DNA from: Prevotella sp.
Lineage (GTDB): Bacteria > Bacteroidota > Bacteroidia > Bacteroidales > Bacteroidaceae
NCBI GenBank assembly: GCA_017459445.1
Contig: JAFUDJ010000008.1
Location: 1-45,309 of the forward strand
Length of the DNA stretch: 45,309 nucleotides
Direction: 5' to 3'
The position numbers and the translations under genes are program-made. Numbering within the stretch: position 1 is the first letter of the stretch; every line of letters starts with the position of its first letter. The notes below the pieces were generated by a model. It was not told the DNA's origin. It searched no databases and saw nothing but the letters and a program-made list of their open reading frames with translations. Positions 43,301 to 45,309 of this stretch are shown in pieces.

Positions 43301-43518
43301 AGAAATAAAACAGGGAGATGCCCATGCCCGCATTTCTCTTCCTTCTTTCCTCTTCCTTCTTCCTTCAGCTCTGCCAGCTTGCACTCCAAGCGGCTGCCGC
43401 ATGAGGCACATTCGCCTTCGCCCTTAACGATAGGTTCGTCCTTGCCGCCAAGTGAGAAGATGGCGGCTATGATGCCGAGTGCGACAAGCGATATGATGAC
43501 TATCAGTAGGAAATTCAT
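40333..43518 (-). CDS. porW: PorW/SprE-type T9SS lipoprotein fused in frame to a small Cys-rich membrane segment
   Basis: The frame is 1061 codons. From about residue 68 it reads as PorW/SprE: hydrophobic LPVLFLYLFTFLLL, lipobox ATAC, STKKNTPQSRFWQSFTARYN, then many TPR-like helices (WFLLGKSQFQQGKFEEAAAT, YYVRSQRYEEAIPYLRKAIK), a charged coiled-coil stretch (about 490-540) and an acidic tail (DVEDEDEGDEGDDDG). PorW/SprE is needed for T9SS function and gliding. The first about 62 residues instead form a membrane helix (LLIVIISLVALGIIAAIF) with a CASCGSRLEC cluster, which looks like a separate small protein. No in-frame ATG lies between. An 8-bp repeat at 43281-43302 may explain the fusion. As written, the lipobox is internal, near residue 84. 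Confidence 0.85.
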   Translation of the reverse strand: MNFLLIVIISLVALGIIAAIFSLGGKDEPIVKGEGECASCGSRLECKLAELKEEGRGKKEEKCGHGHLPVLFLYLFTFLLLATACSTKKNTPQSRFWQSFTARYNTYYNGSQAFIDGTVEKEKGNKDNCTEVIPLYMVGNKTSRELGKANFDRAIEKAEKTIKQHSIKVRPEWNKSRRKTQKDIEWLSRREYNPFLWHAWFLLGKSQFQQGKFEEAAATFSYVSRLYQNQPAIYGRARAWQAKSYVELDWLYDAEDLIVKQRRDSMHFRAANEWDYTYADYYVRSQRYEEAIPYLRKAIKHEKRRKQKAREWFLMGQIQSLTGHKAEAYKAFKRVISLNPPYELEFNARIAQTEVMPAGDYKRKISRLRRMARSDNNKDFLDQIYYAIGNIYMTQRDTLKAIEAYEEGVKKATRSGIEKGVLLLTLGNVYWDKEKFGDAQRCYGEAIGLLDKDRKDYRQLSERSKLLDELVPYTNAVELQDSLQRLAKMPEEERNKVIDKLIEELIKKEKEERRAQEEAEAEKVLQQESAKGTNNMSAPTTPTMPTASSNGLWYFYNPQAVSQGKQSFQRLWGKRENQDDWRRVNRTVVNLNPEGAEDPDNPDNPDNPEALESTETSEGTDSIAAETPDSAALDPHKREYYLAQIPFTEEQVAESNNLIKDGLFHSGIIFKDKFDNLRLSEKALTRLTTQFPDYEHNDEAWYHLWLLFSRRGEPAEADRCLATLQQDYPESDWTILLSDPNFAENQRFGVHIEDSLYAATYEAFKADRHQEVKGNTQISESRFPLGQHRPKFLFIEGLSLLNEGDPGACTERMKQVVEKYPQSEVSELAGMILRGVQQGRRLHGGKFDIGDIWSLRSSEMGQDSTRVDTLSNARDVSYIFLLAYQPDSLDQNQLLYEMAKYNFSNYLVRNFEINIDEDAHGLARMLVSGFLSYDEARQYARQLYADSHMSALLHGCRSLIVSEPNLRLLGTAFSYKDYEVFFEKELAPLPISPIPLLDEPETIIRQSEDSDVEDEDEGDEGDDDGNGTQQQPSSNNDDDLFFDSPAPQQGGNMDFDDDFFQ
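43281..43302. repeat. 8-bp tandem repeat in the porW signal-peptide region
   Basis: GTAAAAAG (43281-43288), GTAAAAAG (43289-43296) and GTAAAG (43297-43302) lie head to tail. Removing one 8-bp unit would place the ATG of MGISLFYFFTFLLLATAC in frame with the rest of porW, giving an ordinary 18-residue lipoprotein signal peptide. In the present sequence that ATG frame stops after MGISLFYFFTFLPFYF. Confidence 0.85.
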
Positions 43519-43561
43519 CGTTACTTATTTTATTGAACGGTAGCAGATTTTTAACTTTCCC

Positions 43562-44857
43562 CTATTCACTTTCCTCTGCTATGTGGAATCCGCATTGTCT
43601 GAGGTCGTCCCAGAAGTGTGGGTATGACTTGCTGACGACCTGCGGGTTGTTGATGCGCAGGCCGGGAAAGCGTAGCGCAGCAGGGGCGAAGGACAGTGCC
43701 ATCCGGTGGTCTTCGTAGGTGTCGATGCCTGCCTCAAGACATGGCTCGCAGCGCTCGCCGTCCCATGTCAGTTCGCTTCCGTTGGCATCGTGGATGACAT
43801 AGCCCAGCTTGCGCATCTCCGTTTTCAGGGCCTCTATGCGGTCGGTCTCTTTGATGCGGAGGGTGGAGAGTCCATTGAAGTGGAAGGGAATGTCTAACAG
43901 CGCACAGCATACGACGAATGTCTGTGTGAGGTCCGGGGCGTTGGTGAAATCGTATTCCAACCGTGGAACGCAACGGTCGGAGTGGTGCAACGCGACGGTT
44001 GTCGGACCCCCCGCAACCTTATCGGCAAACGTAGTCTTCACGCCCAGCAGGCTGAAGATGTAGCGCAGGGAAGAATCGCCTTGTTTCGACCCGTCCATCA
44101 GACCTTCCAACCGGATTTCGTCCAAGTTGCCGCCTGCCGATAGTGCCATCATTTCGTACCAATAGCTGGCTGCGCTCCAGTCGTTCTCAATGAGATAGGG
44201 GCGTGAACGGTAGGGGGTGTGGTTGACGCGGATGGTGTCGTAGTCACTCCATTCGGCGTCAGCACCAAATTCGCGCATGGTCCACAGCGTCAGGTCAATG
44301 TAGGGGCGGGAGATAATATTACCCGTCAGTCGCAGCGTCAGACCGTCGCGGAGTACGGGGCCGATGAGCAACAGGGCGGAGATGAACTGCGAACTGATGT
44401 TGCCGGGGACGTCCAACTCGCCACCGACCATCGTGGTGCCGTTGATGAGTAGTGGCGGAAAGCCCTCTTCGCCGGCGTAGGTGATGGATGCTCCGAGTCG
44501 GCGTAGCGCATCAACCAGCACATGGATGGGGCGGTGCCTCATGCGTTCCGTTCCCGTCAGCAGGTGCTCCTCACCGTCACATGTAGCCAGATAGGCCGTC
44601 ATAAAGCGCATGGCGGTGCCGGCAGCCTTGATGTCGATGTCGTGGGGACGGTGTCGCAGGGCATGGACGATGACCTCCGTGTCGTCGCAGTCGGACAGGT
44701 TGCGAGGCAGTGCCGCCTCTCTGCTTCCAGTGGAAAGCGGCTGGATGCCTGCTTCGGCGAGGGCATGGATTATCAATGCTCGATTGGAAATACTCTTCGA
44801 AGCGGGCAGCTTGATAGCTTGGGAAAGGCAGCTTGGTGCCGTTATATCGTAATACAT
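43562..44857 (-). CDS. aroA: 3-phosphoshikimate 1-carboxyvinyltransferase (EPSP synthase)
   Basis: A 431-residue enzyme of the shikimate pathway that joins phosphoenolpyruvate to shikimate 3-phosphate. The N-terminal KLPASKSISNRALIIHALA is the substrate-binding signature; AGTAMRFMTAYLA corresponds to the N-A-G-T-A-x-R motif region, and LRIKETDRIEALKTEMRKLG is the C-terminal signature (R-x-K-E-S/T-D-R). The length is usual. It is 43 bp from porW on the same strand. A promoter lies so close upstream that the message may have almost no leader. Confidence 0.95.
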   Translation of the reverse strand: MYYDITAPSCLSQAIKLPASKSISNRALIIHALAEAGIQPLSTGSREAALPRNLSDCDDTEVIVHALRHRPHDIDIKAAGTAMRFMTAYLATCDGEEHLLTGTERMRHRPIHVLVDALRRLGASITYAGEEGFPPLLINGTTMVGGELDVPGNISSQFISALLLIGPVLRDGLTLRLTGNIISRPYIDLTLWTMREFGADAEWSDYDTIRVNHTPYRSRPYLIENDWSAASYWYEMMALSAGGNLDEIRLEGLMDGSKQGDSSLRYIFSLLGVKTTFADKVAGGPTTVALHHSDRCVPRLEYDFTNAPDLTQTFVVCCALLDIPFHFNGLSTLRIKETDRIEALKTEMRKLGYVIHDANGSELTWDGERCEPCLEAGIDTYEDHRMALSFAPAALRFPGLRINNPQVVSKSYPHFWDDLRQCGFHIAEESE

Positions 44858-44865
44858 CCGATGTG

Positions 44866-44896
44866 CAAATATTATAGAATTATGTATATATACAAC
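44866..44896 (-). promoter_or_regulatory. Probable aroA promoter
   Basis: On the minus strand GTTG (44896-44893), 19 nt, then AATATTTG (44873-44866) fit the -33/-7 pattern with one mismatch in the -7 box. The box ends 9 bp before the aroA start codon, which implies a very short leader. Confidence 0.45.
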
Positions 44897-44978
44897 TCAC
44901 AAAAGTACGAAATATTTGATGAATGACCAAGGAAATAACATTAATTATAAAACTTTTTTGCAAAAAACAAGGGGAAAA

Positions 44979-45010
44979 TTTGCACGTTTCGAAAAAACAT
45001 TGTACCTTTG
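44979..45010 (+). promoter_or_regulatory. Promoter of tRNA-Pro
   Basis: TTTG (44979-44982), exactly 20 nt, then TACCTTTG (45003-45010): a full match to the Bacteroidetes housekeeping promoter (TTTG, 19-21 nt, TAnnTTTG). It lies 34 bp upstream of the first base of the tRNA. Confidence 0.8.
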
Positions 45011-45044
45011 CAGCGCTTTTCAAGAGGGAAAGCGTTGTAATGTT

Positions 45045-45117
45045 CGGGATTTAGCGCAGTTGGTAGCGCACACGTCTGGGGGGCGCGAGGTCGCTGGTTC
45101 GAGTCCAGTAATCCCGA
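45045..45117 (+). tRNA. tRNA-Pro (anticodon GGG)
   Basis: A 73-nt cloverleaf: acceptor CGGGATT/AATCCCG with discriminator A, D stem GCGC/GCGC, anticodon loop CTGGGGG with GGG at 45078-45080, and T arm GCTGG-TTCGAGT-CCAGT. CCA is not encoded. The anticodon stem CACGT/GCGCG contains an A-C mismatch at positions 28-42 (45072 and 45086), which weakens that stem. Its 3' half is a typical integrase target. Confidence 0.93.
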
Positions 45118-45125
45118 CTAAAAGA

Positions 45126-45165
45126 AAATCCAAACCGCTGATTATCAGCAGTTTGGATTTCTTTT
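45126..45165 (+). terminator. Terminator hairpin after tRNA-Pro
   Basis: AAATCCAAACCGCTGA (45126-45141) and TCAGCAGTTTGGATTT (45145-45160) pair at 15 of 16 positions around a 3-nt loop, followed by CTTTT. It starts 9 bp after the tRNA. Confidence 0.8.
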
Positions 45166-45175
45166 ATACTCTAAA

Positions 45176-45214
45176 TTGGCGTGTTTTTGGCGTGCTAGTT
45201 ATTGTTTTGGCGTT
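45176..45214. repeat. Three copies of TTGGCGTG, integrase-arm-like repeats
   Basis: TTGGCGTG at 45176-45183 and 45187-45194 and TTGGCGTT at 45207-45214, all in the same orientation, just beyond the tRNA terminator. Such short direct repeats next to a tRNA are often arm sites of an integrase whose gene would lie to the right of the window. The rest of the right edge shows an 11-bp perfect inverted repeat, CAATCTCAGAG (45240-45250) and CTCTGAGATTG (45290-45300), and no gene. Confidence 0.45.
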
Positions 45215-45309
45215 CCTTGACTCCTGATTTTGCAGTTTGCAATCTCAGAGTTTGCAGATAGAGGCTTTAGTATTTGGGGATTCTATATTCTCTGAGATTG
45301 AGCCAGACC

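Noticed and set aside
44916-45227. Plus-strand ORF across the tRNA
   Set aside because: It spans the promoter, the tRNA-Pro gene and its terminator.

Overview
The window reads as chromosomal DNA from an anaerobic member of the Bacteroidales, most like Prevotella and relatives. This rests on a SusC/SusD pair, BACON, BspA-type LRR and PL1/GH51 proteins, type IX secretion (T9SS) genes porX and porW/sprE, an oxygen-sensitive class III ribonucleotide reductase, and Bacteroidetes-type promoters (TTTG, about 19-21 nt, TAnnTTTG). The genus is an inference; no rRNA is present.

Layout. (1) 1-463: the first 43 codons of a tyrosine integrase running off the left edge, with its promoter, an 11-bp tandem repeat and the terminator of the next operon. 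(2) 464-11290, minus strand: a tight eight-gene envelope operon whose first gene encodes a CHASE2 membrane sensor, now broken by a nonsense codon and an 8-bp tandem duplication. It is followed by a transglutaminase-like protein, a FecR-like protein, a PEGA/beta-barrel protein, a BACON lipoprotein, an LRR protein, an LPP20/SnoaL-like protein and a small exported protein. (3) 11488-15572: a FucP-type sugar permease and a large secreted protein. (4) 15642-18279: nrdD-nrdG with a terminator. (5) 18544-23142, plus strand: DapA-family enzyme, SSS symporter, GH51 arabinofuranosidase. (6) 23148-38143, minus strand: a pectin-type polysaccharide utilisation locus (susC, susD, two secreted proteins, PL1 pectate lyase), interrupted at 26305-28233 by an ATPase gene and repeat-rich DNA. 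(7) 38215-44857, minus strand: tsaE, porX, porW/sprE, aroA. (8) 44979-45309: tRNA-Pro(GGG), its terminator, and integrase-arm-like repeats at the right edge.

How it fits together. The carbohydrate genes suggest breakdown of arabinan-decorated pectin: PL1 cuts the backbone, SusC/D import oligosaccharides, and GH51 with the SSS carrier handles arabinose-containing pieces. Five exported proteins share a short C-terminal module (YNLxGxRV...KGLYIVNGKKV-like) that may be a secretion/anchoring signal; the T9SS genes porX and porW lie in the same window.

Most unusual features. Two intergenic gaps (upstream of the SSS symporter and upstream of porX) are filled almost entirely by 8-bp tandem arrays of the form TCGRAAnn ending at the start codon. 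Separate 8-bp tandem duplications sit in the CHASE2 gene and in the porW signal-peptide region, and in each case removing one unit restores a sensible reading frame. The CHASE2/FecR-like/transglutaminase operon is the best candidate for a little-described envelope system.
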